A stretch of DNA of 10,694 nt from Treponema sp. (GTDB lineage Bacteria > Spirochaetota > Spirochaetia > Treponematales > Breznakiellaceae). Shown here one piece after another: positions 1 through 7,031 of this stretch. The notes beneath the pieces were generated by a model, which saw only the letters and a program-made list of their open reading frames with translations, ran no database searches and was not told the origin of the DNA. Numbering within the stretch: position 1 is the first letter of the stretch; the number at the start of each line of letters is the position of its first letter. A program made the position numbers and the translations under genes. The DNA is taken from NCBI GenBank assembly GCA_031281685.1, contig JAITFA010000142.1, positions 1 through 10,694 of the forward strand. Reading direction: 5' to 3'.

Positions 1-2468
1 GGGTCTGGACTGCTCGCGGTGTTGATGAGCGTCGCGCTCAGTTCCGCCTCACAGCCGCGATACCCGTACTTGCAGTCGGTGATGAGGGCAAGCGCGTTTT
101 CACCGGTAACTCCGTTGCGGTCGTTTCCGAAGAGCGCGGCGGTGTATTGCAGACCGGGTATGTCCTGATACGCGCCGTGGCGGTTTAACACACCGGCAGG
201 TACGTCGGACTGGTAGGCTTCGGGTTCACGGGCAAGCGGCAGACAGAAGCGGAGTATCGGCACGTTTTTGTGAGCGTCCGCAGCCTCGTTCCAGGTGATG
301 TTGAACCGGTAGGCAAGGGCGCGGGCATCCGCGTCCAGCGTAATCTGGGTTTTGACGCTTGAGCCAAGCAGGGTTCCCTCCACCTCAAGCCCGTTGCGCA
401 GGAGGTTCCCCGTGAGGGGACGTATCCGCGTGGGTGTCAGACACTCACGGCCAAGATAGCGCCCGGTCTGCCAAGCGTTGTTACTCGCCTTCTCAGCGCG
501 GCTGAGTACCAGACCGGCTGTTTTGTCGCGGGCAAGTTTTTCCTCACCGCTTGTTTTATCAATAAGGGAACACAGATTGCCGGTCTGTGGATCGAATTCC
601 GCCTTCAAAAAAGCGTTTTCTAGGGTAATAGGACCATGCGCGGCCTCGGAACGAGGGAAGACATGGCTATAGTAAGGATATGTATTCCCCATCGCTGCCT
701 CACGGAACACCACAGTGGTATAACCAAACGCGGGAACTTCCACCTGAGCAAGGAAGCGAATGTACTGATGGTCCCAGTAACGCTGGAGTTCGGTATCCAG
801 AAACTGGAACGCCAGGGCGTTTCCCGCGTGATCCCGTAACTCAGCGCGGCGTAAATCGTAGGTCCAGTCCCAGACCGTGAACTCAAGCGTTTCCCGCCGT
901 GTGTGGGCGCTGGGGTTAAACACATGGTAGACCCGCGTCTTGCCCCTGCCGCGTTCAGGATTCGGCGAACCGCTAAAATACTCAAGCCCATAGCCCGCGC
1001 CCGCGCCTTCGGATTGGGTTCCAGCATCATCCTCCGCCTCGATCATCGAGGTGTCAATGGCTGCGGCAATAGCCAGCGCCGCCTTCTCGCGCGCGGCGCC
1101 AGACACCGCTAAGGCTTCGGAGTAAAGGCTCATCGCGTGTTCGCGGCTGTCTCGTACACAGGAGCCGGTGATAATATCATGGAAGTGGGTAAACAGAACC
1201 TTCTGCCACGCGGCCTCAAACTTTCGCGCCGGGTAGCGTTTACCAGTGAGGAGCGCGGACATGGCGTCAAGCCCCTCGGCATCCAGCAGGGCAACTTCGG
1301 AATGGCGATTCCCCAGCTTGATACGGCTTTGAGTGGTGTAACAGCCAGTGGCAAAGAAGTTGATCTCCCCATTGAGTACAGGAACCTTGTCCCGAACTGT
1401 TTCCGTTGCTCTGAAGTATTCGGCAAAAGTACCAAAACGTACCTGCGGGAACACTGGCCAGTCCCGCATCTCGATGATCCGCTCAATGTCGCGCCGCGTA
1501 GGACCGCCGCCGTGATCGCCCACGCCGTACACTATGAGCGACGTACTTAAACCGCCCGCAAGCGCGGCAAACTCTGGTACGCCAAGCGCGATGTCCGCGC
1601 TTATCCCGCCGTTGTACCAGTACGGCTCGCAGTGCGCCAGCAGCTCTGCGCCTGAAGGAGCCTGCCAGCGGTATAGCACGCGGCGCTCGGTAAGACCCCG
1701 GCAGTGATAGAGATAGCGCACGCCGCCGTAGTTGTCGATTTCAGGGATATTCACGCTGTGCCCAAAGGTGTCGGGTGAGAAGTCGATGTTCAGGGATGCG
1801 GGATCAACGCCCCAGACTGATTCAAGGTAGGTCTTGGTTAAACGGATATGCCGCAAAAGCGATTCAGTACACGGCATATTCTTGTCGGTTTCCACCCACG
1901 CTGAAGCGCTCACTTCCCAGCGTCCCTCGCGGATACGCCGCTTTATGTCTTCCATTAACTCAGGGTCGTACTCTTCTACAATGCGATAGACCGAGGCCTG
2001 TGATTGAGAAAAGCGGAAATCAGGGTACTCATCCATCATCTTGAGCATGGTACGGAAGGTGGCAAGCGTGGCAGCCACGGTTTCCTGCCAGCTCCACATC
2101 CAGTTCATGTCGATATGAGCATGGGCTGCGCACAAAATCGTGTATTGTCGCGCCGCGTCTTTAAGCGGCAGGAGCCGCTGTTCAGCCTCAGCGCAGGCGT
2201 CATTAGCAAGAATACCGTGGGCGCTCAGGCTTTTCTCCAAAACAGCCAGCGCTTCGCCAATTTCACGATCATATTCGTGGTTCCGCGCCTCGTTGAGGTT
2301 CACCACAAAGCCAAGCTCCCCAAGAATACGGCGTATCGCCGCTCCCGGCATGGTAACGTGGTAAATCAGTTCTTGCGGCATACCAAAGCTCCATTCAAAC
2401 CGTTGTTTTTCACGGTTCCCGCCAACCCCGCATTTCAGTTCGTATAGCCTTCCGGCTAAAGTAATCAT
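1..2468 (-). CDS. GH38 alpha-mannosidase (3' end outside window)
   Basis: This frame stays open from an ATG at 2468 to the left edge, giving 822 codons with no stop. It encodes a glycoside hydrolase family 38 alpha-mannosidase, a retaining Zn-dependent enzyme that removes alpha-linked mannose from glycans. Family landmarks appear in order. HAHID at residues 116-120 gives the first metal ligands (H118, D120) and is followed by WMWSWQET. SPDTFGHS at 231-238 carries the probable nucleophile and metal ligand D233. GVGDHGGGPT lies at 315-324. FTHFHDIITGS at 426-436 supplies the last metal histidine, H430. The central helical domain covers roughly 330-450, and beta-sandwich sequence follows to the edge. 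No signal peptide is visible, so a cytoplasmic enzyme acting on imported oligosaccharides is likely. Related enzymes are about 880-1050 residues, so perhaps 60-230 residues are missing at the C-terminus. GGAGG precedes the start by 4 nt. The family is certain from the motifs; the exact linkage specificity is not. Confidence 0.95.
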   Translation of the reverse strand, partial: MITLAGRLYELKCGVGGNREKQRFEWSFGMPQELIYHVTMPGAAIRRILGELGFVVNLNEARNHEYDREIGEALAVLEKSLSAHGILANDACAEAEQRLLPLKDAARQYTILCAAHAHIDMNWMWSWQETVAATLATFRTMLKMMDEYPDFRFSQSQASVYRIVEEYDPELMEDIKRRIREGRWEVSASAWVETDKNMPCTESLLRHIRLTKTYLESVWGVDPASLNIDFSPDTFGHSVNIPEIDNYGGVRYLYHCRGLTERRVLYRWQAPSGAELLAHCEPYWYNGGISADIALGVPEFAALAGGLSTSLIVYGVGDHGGGPTRRDIERIIEMRDWPVFPQVRFGTFAEYFRATETVRDKVPVLNGEINFFATGCYTTQSRIKLGNRHSEVALLDAEGLDAMSALLTGKRYPARKFEAAWQKVLFTHFHDIITGSCVRDSREHAMSLYSEALAVSGAAREKAALAIAAAIDTSMIEAEDDAGTQSEGAGAGYGLEYFSGSPNPERGRGKTRVYHVFNPSAHTRRETLEFTVWDWTYDLRRAELRDHAGNALAFQFLDTELQRYWDHQYIRFLAQVEVPAFGYTTVVFREAAMGNTYPYYSHVFPRSEAAHGPITLENAFLKAEFDPQTGNLCSLIDKTSGEEKLARDKTAGLVLSRAEKASNNAWQTGRYLGRECLTPTRIRPLTGNLLRNGLEVEGTLLGSSVKTQITLDADARALAYRFNITWNEAADAHKNVPILRFCLPLAREPEAYQSDVPAGVLNRHGAYQDIPGLQYTAALFGNDRNGVTGENALALITDCKYGYRGCEAELSATLINTASSPD

Positions 2469-2472
2469 AGCG

Positions 2473-2477
2473 CCTCC
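2473..2477 (-). promoter_or_regulatory. Ribosome binding site of the GH38 gene
   Basis: GGAGG on the minus strand lies 4 nt upstream of the ATG at 2468. This fixes the mannosidase start. Another ATG, overlapping the site itself, is in a different frame and hits a stop after four codons. Confidence 0.7.
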
Positions 2478-2483
2478 ATAGTT

Positions 2484-2489
2484 ATTTTA
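2484..2489 (-). promoter_or_regulatory. Possible -10 element for the GH38 gene
   Basis: TAAAAT on the minus strand matches the sigma-70 -10 consensus at 5 of 6 positions. A weak -35 (TTAAAA) lies 18 bp further upstream, inside the first codons of the divergent dxs gene. It is proposed mainly because the divergent gap is only 34 bp, so the promoters must overlap the coding starts. The weak -35 keeps confidence low. Confidence 0.25.
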
Positions 2490-2502
2490 GAGAAAAGATT
2501 GT

Positions 2503-4494
2503 ATGTTTTTTAATAATATGTCCAGTGAATCAATCTTGTCCCACATCCAAGCTCCCTCTGACCTTAGAACCTTATCCACCCATGAACTCAAGCAGTTAGC
2601 CGTAGAGATTCGTAACGTGATTGTAGCCACCGTGAGTAAAAACGGCGGGCATTTAGCTTCAAACTTGGGAGTGGTGGAGCTTACGATAGCCCTGCATCGG
2701 GTGTTTGACTCGCCGCGTGATAAAATCGTTTGGGACGTGGGGCATCAGTGCTATACCCACAAGCTGCTCACCGGCAGATACAGCCGGTTTTCCACGCTGA
2801 GGCAGGCCGGCGGTCTTGCCGGTTTTCCCAAACGCGCTGAAAGTCCGCACGATGCCTTTGATACGGGCCATGCCTCAACCTCGATTTCCGCAGCCCTGGG
2901 GCTGCTGGCTGGCGACCGGATACAGGACGCGCATAACCGTGTTGTTGCCGTTATTGGGGACGGGGCGCTGTCCGGGGGGCTTGCTTATGAGGCGTTTTCT
3001 CACGCCGGACAGCTTGGCTTGCCGCTCATCGTCATCCTTAACGATAACAAAATGTCTATCGGGCGCAGTGTGGGCGGAATTTCTAAGTATCTTAGCCGCC
3101 TGTCAATGACGGCGCGTTATCAGGCGTTTCGCCAGAAGTTCGATTCGCTGGTAAAGCGTATCCCCCGCGCCGGGGAGTTTGTTTTCGATATCATTGTCAG
3201 GCTCAAGCGGGCGGTTAAGGCGGTTTTCTATATAGACAACTTTTTTGTAGACCTGGGGTTTGAGTATGTGGGACCGATTGAAGGTCATCACATTCAGCGG
3301 CTTGAGCAGGTTTTGCGTGACGTGCGAAAGCTGGATCGGCCTGTTGTGGTTCATGTGATCACGCGGAAAGGCAAGGGCTATAAGTTTGCCGAGGAAGATC
3401 CTGGCGCGTATCATGGGGTTTCCTCGTTTTCAGTGAATGAAGGACTGATTAAGGGACCGGCGCTTGTCAAAAATCATGATGCAGCCCTCGATAATCACCA
3501 TGTGCGCCGCCGGAAGGAACAGAGTAACCGGCGCGGCAAAATCAGTTTCACCGAAGCTTTTTCCAGAGCCATTCTTGAGCAGGGACAGAAGGATGAGCGG
3601 GTGCTGGCGATCACGGCGGCTATGGAAAAGGGAACCGGGCTTTCAGCGTTCAAGGCTGCGTTCCCTGGTCGCTTCTTTGACGTGGGTATTGCCGAGGAAC
3701 ACGCGGTTACGTTTGCCGCTGGACTTGCCGCTAAGGGACTCAAGCCGATAGTTGCGGTGTATTCGACGTTTATGCAGAGGGCTTTGGACGAGGTTATTCA
3801 TGACGTGGCTCTGCAAAACCTCGGCGTAACCTTTGCCCTTGACCGCGCCGGCTTTGTCGGCGATGACGGACTCACTCATCAAGGCGTGTTTGACATTGCC
3901 CTCTTCCGCATGGTTCCCAATATGACGCTTCTTGCGCCGGCGGACAGCGTGGAACTTGCCATGATGCTCGCGTGGGCGCTGCGTATCAACAGCCCCTGCG
4001 TGATTCGCTATCCCAAGACCTTCTGCCCGCTTGCGGGGCAGGAGTTTGCCATGCCGTTACACCTTGGGCGGGGCGTTTTCCTGCGGAAGTGGAACGCATC
4101 GATCTGTCTCGCGTTTTCCGGCAGTCTCTACCTTGAAACGCTGGACGCGGCGGCGCGGCTTGAACAGAAACGGATACCCACCGACCTGTATAATCTGCGT
4201 TTCTTCAAGCCGGTTGATGAAGAATACCTTATCGATATTCTAAACAACTATGAGCTGGTAGTGTTTATTGAGGAAGGGGTACGGGAAGGCGGTTTTGGCG
4301 AGTACGCCTCGGAACTTGCCCAGCGGCGGCGCTGTATTGCCCGTATTCTCACGCTCGGCATCCCTGAACACTTTGTATCCCAGGGCAAGCGCGAGGAACT
4401 GCTCCACGCAAACGCCCTTGACGGCGAAGGTATCACCGAGTCGGTTCTGCGCGCCAACCATGAAAGCCGCCTGCGCCATCTAGCTAAACACTGA
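2503..4494 (+). CDS. dxs: 1-deoxy-D-xylulose-5-phosphate synthase
   Basis: This complete 663-residue protein condenses pyruvate and glyceraldehyde 3-phosphate into DXP, using thiamine diphosphate. It is the first step of the MEP isoprenoid pathway and also supplies precursors for thiamine and pyridoxal. Domain I has NGGHLASNLG (H50, the active-site His of the family), WDVGHQCYTHK (77-87), GHASTSISAALG (122-133) and the ThDP/Mg motif GDGALSGG (152-159) ending in LND-N near 179-182. Domain II starts near 347 and has GIAEEHAVTFAAG (395-407). There E398 is the probable cofactor-activating glutamate, equivalent to E. coli E370. DRAGFVGDDGLTHQG (447-461) follows. A transketolase C-terminal domain runs from about 535. 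The protein is slightly longer than the usual 620-640 residues, partly from a charged linker at about 322-346. ATG 2503 was chosen because the purine run AGAGAAAAG lies just upstream; the ATG at 2518 has no such site. Confidence 0.97.
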   Translation: MFFNNMSSESILSHIQAPSDLRTLSTHELKQLAVEIRNVIVATVSKNGGHLASNLGVVELTIALHRVFDSPRDKIVWDVGHQCYTHKLLTGRYSRFSTLRQAGGLAGFPKRAESPHDAFDTGHASTSISAALGLLAGDRIQDAHNRVVAVIGDGALSGGLAYEAFSHAGQLGLPLIVILNDNKMSIGRSVGGISKYLSRLSMTARYQAFRQKFDSLVKRIPRAGEFVFDIIVRLKRAVKAVFYIDNFFVDLGFEYVGPIEGHHIQRLEQVLRDVRKLDRPVVVHVITRKGKGYKFAEEDPGAYHGVSSFSVNEGLIKGPALVKNHDAALDNHHVRRRKEQSNRRGKISFTEAFSRAILEQGQKDERVLAITAAMEKGTGLSAFKAAFPGRFFDVGIAEEHAVTFAAGLAAKGLKPIVAVYSTFMQRALDEVIHDVALQNLGVTFALDRAGFVGDDGLTHQGVFDIALFRMVPNMTLLAPADSVELAMMLAWALRINSPCVIRYPKTFCPLAGQEFAMPLHLGRGVFLRKWNASICLAFSGSLYLETLDAAARLEQKRIPTDLYNLRFFKPVDEEYLIDILNNYELVVFIEEGVREGGFGEYASELAQRRRCIARILTLGIPEHFVSQGKREELLHANALDGEGITESVLRANHESRLRHLAKH

Positions 4495-4496
4495 TA

Positions 4497-4785
4497 GAAC
4501 ACGTTTGTTTTGTGCTGGAACACGTTTTCTCTGCCTCAGGGAAACTTTTCTTTGCCTCAGGGAAAAGTGTCTCCGCCTCAGGGAAAGTTGTCTCTGCCTC
4601 AGGGAAAAGTGTCTCTGCGTCAGGGAAACTTTTCTCTGCCTCAGGGAAAGTTGTCTCTGCCTCAGGGAAAAGTGTCTCTGCGTCAAACGAAGTTTCGTTT
4701 GCCTCAAAGGAAATGTCGTTTGTCCCAAACGAAGTTTCGTTTACCCCAAAGGAAATGTCGTTTGCCCCCAGAAAAATGTTCCCTG
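4497..4785. repeat. Tandem array of 21-bp palindromic units
   Basis: Twelve clear 21-bp units run head to tail from 4534 to 4785. Degenerate copies extend the same phase back to 4497, where GAACACGTTT recurs exactly 21 bp apart at 4497 and 4518, right after the dxs stop. Seven left-hand units have the core CAGGGAAA, 2 nt, then a TTTCTCTG-like arm. Four right-hand units switch to CAAACGAA-GT-TTCGTTTG (a perfect inverted repeat) or the variant beginning CAAAGGAAA. The last unit is degenerate. Higher-order copying is visible: a two-unit block at 4576 recurs at 4639, 63 bp away, and the right-hand units alternate with a 42-bp period. Because 21 is a multiple of three, several frames stay open across the array and would give 7-residue peptide repeats. 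None has an ATG or a ribosome binding site, so it is called non-coding. Confidence 0.93.
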
Positions 4786-4959
4786 ATCGCCAAAAACGGG
4801 CGGTTAAAGCGCCGTGAGCGGAACGCGACAGGCTGCTGGGCCGCTGCGGTCAGCAGGCGGTCAAAGGCGGCGGCGCGAGGGGCTTTCCCACGTAATGTTT
4901 AGTTCCAGCCGGTAAACACCCAGCGCTGGCGCAGGGACGGCGGAAAAGGAAACGCCGAT
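4786..4959. other. Intergenic stretch without a supported gene
   Basis: This GC-rich segment lies between the 21-bp array and the lacI-type gene. Minus-strand frames downstream of the regulator's stop read as short protein-like pieces, for example GVYRLELNITWES near 4900. They are interrupted by stops and frame changes and have no start site. This could be the eroded tail of a former downstream gene, or chance. No gene can be supported. Confidence 0.4.
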
Positions 4960-4980
4960 GCCTTGGGGTAAACCAAAGGC
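4960..4980 (-). terminator. Hairpin just after the lacI-type gene
   Basis: The minus strand reads GCCTTTGG, a five-base loop, then CCCAAGGC. This is an 8-bp stem with one mismatch, starting one base past the regulator's stop codon. There is no run of T after it, so a classical intrinsic terminator is not shown. It could instead be a 3'-end stabilising hairpin. Confidence 0.3.
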
Positions 4981-4981
4981 T

Positions 4982-5995
4982 TCAGGTGAGGCGCGTTACT
5001 TTCGGCGGGGCTATGGATTGCTTGCACACAACACGTCCGTCGATAAAAGTTCTGCCGCGAGGCTGGTATGCGTTATTTTCGATATGTTCAATAAGCAGGT
5101 GAATCGCGGTCTGGCTCATGGCTTGAAGGTTTACCTCAAGGCTCGTAACGCCCAAGCCGTCGGTTACAAGTTCGCTTTCATTGTCAAAGCCCACGATTGA
5201 CATGTCGTCGGGGACTTTCAGACCAAGGTCCCGCAGACGTTTGATCACAATGCCGGCAAGTTGGTCATTGTTGCAGATATATGCGGTAAAGTCCCGGATT
5301 CGCAGGTCAAAGTCGATGTATTGCCCGCGCTCATCGCGGTCGTCAATGGCTGATTCATAAGGCAGTTCCACCTCAAGCATCGCTTTGCAAAAGCCCATGT
5401 ACCGGTCGAGTATGCTTGTCGTGGCGGAGGTCGAGCCGATGAACCCTATCCGCGTATGTCCCACATCAATGAGCAGTTTGGTGAGGTTGTAGGAACCAAG
5501 AAAGTTGTTCGAAGCCACACAGTCGCAGGCGCCAATGTCTGAATAGAAATCGAGAAACACAAGGCGCTTCACTTTGGTCGTAATCATGGCGAGATAGGGA
5601 TCGGGGAACTGGCCAAGGAGGATAAGGCCGTCAACCTTGTTCGCGGTGATACAAGCCGGAACCACACAGCGGCTTTCTTCATCGTCTTCCACGATTTCAA
5701 GGATACCCGAATAGGGTGTTTGTTTGAACGTCGAGAGCAAATGCCGGTAAAAAACCCAGTAAAAGGAAGTTTCACCCAGGTACTTTGCCGACATAAGGAT
5801 ACCAACGACATAGTTCCTGCCCATACGCATAGCGAGGGGCAGGCCATTGTACACATACCCCAGCTCAGAGGCTTTCTGAATGATCGTTTTCCGCAACTTC
5901 TCGCCCACCCCTTCCCTGCCGGTAAGGGCTTTACTGACGGTTACGGTACTTATACCAAGCTCATTGGCAATGTCGCTCATCCTTACTCGCTGCAT
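4982..5995 (-). CDS. LacI-family transcriptional regulator
   Basis: This complete 337-residue protein has the standard LacI/GalR architecture. Residues 6-27 form the N-terminal helix-turn-helix (MSDIANELGISTVTVSKALTG), and the DNA-binding domain ends with GYVYN at 46-50. The hinge LPLAMR (52-57) is followed from about 62 by a periplasmic-binding-protein-like effector domain (YVVGILMS). The effector domain shows VDGLILLGQ (121-129), the late-family stretch GHTRIGFIG (179-187), and ICNNDQLAGIVIKRLRDLG (240-258) leading into VPDDMSIVGFDN (261-272). Family members usually bind a sugar or related metabolite and repress a linked catabolic operon as dimers. Here no sugar operon lies beside it in the window, so the effector cannot be deduced. 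It is divergent from the YitT-type gene across a 145-bp gap that probably holds its operators. GGAG sits 3 nt before the ATG at 5995; the internal ATG at codon 6 would remove residues common in the family. Confidence 0.95.
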   Translation of the reverse strand: MQRVRMSDIANELGISTVTVSKALTGREGVGEKLRKTIIQKASELGYVYNGLPLAMRMGRNYVVGILMSAKYLGETSFYWVFYRHLLSTFKQTPYSGILEIVEDDEESRCVVPACITANKVDGLILLGQFPDPYLAMITTKVKRLVFLDFYSDIGACDCVASNNFLGSYNLTKLLIDVGHTRIGFIGSTSATTSILDRYMGFCKAMLEVELPYESAIDDRDERGQYIDFDLRIRDFTAYICNNDQLAGIVIKRLRDLGLKVPDDMSIVGFDNESELVTDGLGVTSLEVNLQAMSQTAIHLLIEHIENNAYQPRGRTFIDGRVVCKQSIAPPKVTRLT

Positions 5996-6010
5996 ATTCT
6001 CCGTCCATAA

Positions 6011-6030
6011 TTAGTTTATACGTTAGTTTA
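6011..6030. promoter_or_regulatory. Direct repeat TTAGTTTA in the divergent promoter region
   Basis: TTAGTTTA occurs at 6011-6018 and again at 6023-6030, a 12-bp period slightly longer than one helical turn. It lies in the untranslated leader region of the lacI-type gene. It could be a regulator-binding site, but classical LacI operators are palindromic, and AT-richness alone could produce it. Confidence 0.25.
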
Positions 6031-6032
6031 AG

Positions 6033-6059
6033 ATTAGATACGAAGCTGGCGTCTGTCAA
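6033..6059 (-). promoter_or_regulatory. Probable sigma-70 promoter of the lacI-type gene
   Basis: The minus strand has a perfect -35 TTGACA at 6054-6059. TCTAAT, a 5-of-6 match to the -10 consensus, lies at 6033-6038 with a 15-bp spacer. The perfect -35 and the position about 40 bp before the start codon support a real promoter. The short spacer is the weak point. Confidence 0.45.
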
Positions 6060-6140
6060 GGCTGTTATGAACAATTTCAAGTTTAGCCTATAACATATAC
6101 TTCACTTTTGTTGGCGCTTTTCCTCTGCCGATACTGAAAC

Positions 6141-7025
6141 ATGAATATGATTATCCCCGATAACACTACCCACACCATCAAACGAATTCTGCTTATCATT
6201 GCGGGTTCTATTCTCATGGCGTTTAATATCAACACATTTGTACATGCAGGCGGGCTTATCCCCGGCGGATTTACCGGACTTTCTCTCCTTATCAAAGAAA
6301 GCGCATTCCGCTTCGGCCATATTGATATTCCGTTTAGCGTCATCCTCTATACCCTAAACGCGGTGCCAGCGATTATCAGTTTCCGGTTTATCGGAAAGTG
6401 GTTCACGCTCTATTCCTGCCTGATGATACTTCTCAGCGGCTTGTTTACCGACTGGATGCCGTCGATGTTCATCGACTTTCTCCAGCTTCACGATATGCTG
6501 TTGTCTGCGGTATTCGGCGGCCTGCTGAACGCCAGCGCGATCATACTGTGTCTCATGGCCAGCGCGACCAGCGGCGGCACGGATTTCCTTGCGATATTCA
6601 TGGCTGAACGTTACCGCAAGGACGCATGGAATTACGTTTTCGCTGGTAACTGCGTTGTGCTGGCGACAGCGGCTTATCTCTTCGCTGTGGATAAGGCGCT
6701 CTATTCCATTATCTTCCAATTCACTACAACCATGACCCTGAACACCCTGTACCACGGCTATCAGCAAAAAACGCTGCTCATTATTACCAATCAGGCGGAC
6801 GCGGTGTACAAGCTGATTCGTGATGAAACACACCACGACGCAACCGCGTTCACCGGAATTGGGCAGTATAAAAAAACCGAGCGGACACTACTTTATTCCG
6901 TAGTATCCGCCGACGATGTTCCCCATCTGGTAAGTGAAATTAGAAGGGTTGACCCTGCCTCGTTTATCAACATCCTGAAAACAGAGCATTTGACCGGTCG
7001 TTTCTACAAACCGCCCAAAGACTGA
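6141..7025 (+). CDS. YitT-family membrane protein with DUF2179 domain
   Basis: This complete 294-residue protein has the two-part layout of the YitT family. Residues about 14-205 form the membrane domain with roughly five or six hydrophobic segments (near 15-32, 64-82, 88-104, 119-140, 166-183 and 186-204). It carries family signatures: an early AFNINTFVHAGGLIPGGFTG stretch (27-46) and SATSGGTDFLAI (141-152). From 211 a soluble DUF2179 domain follows (TLLIITN, GIGQYKKTERTLLYSVV near 239-255, DPASFINI at 271-278, then TGRFYK). The biochemical role of the family is not established and a transport or export function is only presumed. DUF2179 is, to my knowledge, grouped with ferredoxin-like GlnB-type folds and may sense a ligand. 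Its ATG at 6141 follows an in-frame stop by two codons and has no clear ribosome binding site. It ends 6 bp from the convergent PII-like gene. Confidence 0.93.
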   Translation: MNMIIPDNTTHTIKRILLIIAGSILMAFNINTFVHAGGLIPGGFTGLSLLIKESAFRFGHIDIPFSVILYTLNAVPAIISFRFIGKWFTLYSCLMILLSGLFTDWMPSMFIDFLQLHDMLLSAVFGGLLNASAIILCLMASATSGGTDFLAIFMAERYRKDAWNYVFAGNCVVLATAAYLFAVDKALYSIIFQFTTTMTLNTLYHGYQQKTLLIITNQADAVYKLIRDETHHDATAFTGIGQYKKTERTLLYSVVSADDVPHLVSEIRRVDPASFINILKTEHLTGRFYKPPKD

Positions 7026-7031
7026 TCGTGT

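Noticed and set aside
620..1550. Overlapping frames of 118-137 codons on both strands
   Set aside because: They lie inside the GH38 gene in other frames, with no family motifs or ribosome binding sites. The high GC of the real gene keeps other frames open.
2004..2447. Plus-strand 147-codon frame
   Set aside because: It is antisense to the GH38 catalytic region, which carries the metal-binding motif. Its own translation has no recognisable pattern.
4840..4870. GC-rich hairpin (CTGCTG with CAGCAG) as a terminator
   Set aside because: The stem is only 6 bp with a large loop and no T run on either strand.
4505..4902. Repeat proteins encoded by the 21-bp array
   Set aside because: There is no ATG or ribosome binding site, several frames are equally open, and arm covariation explains the sequence better.
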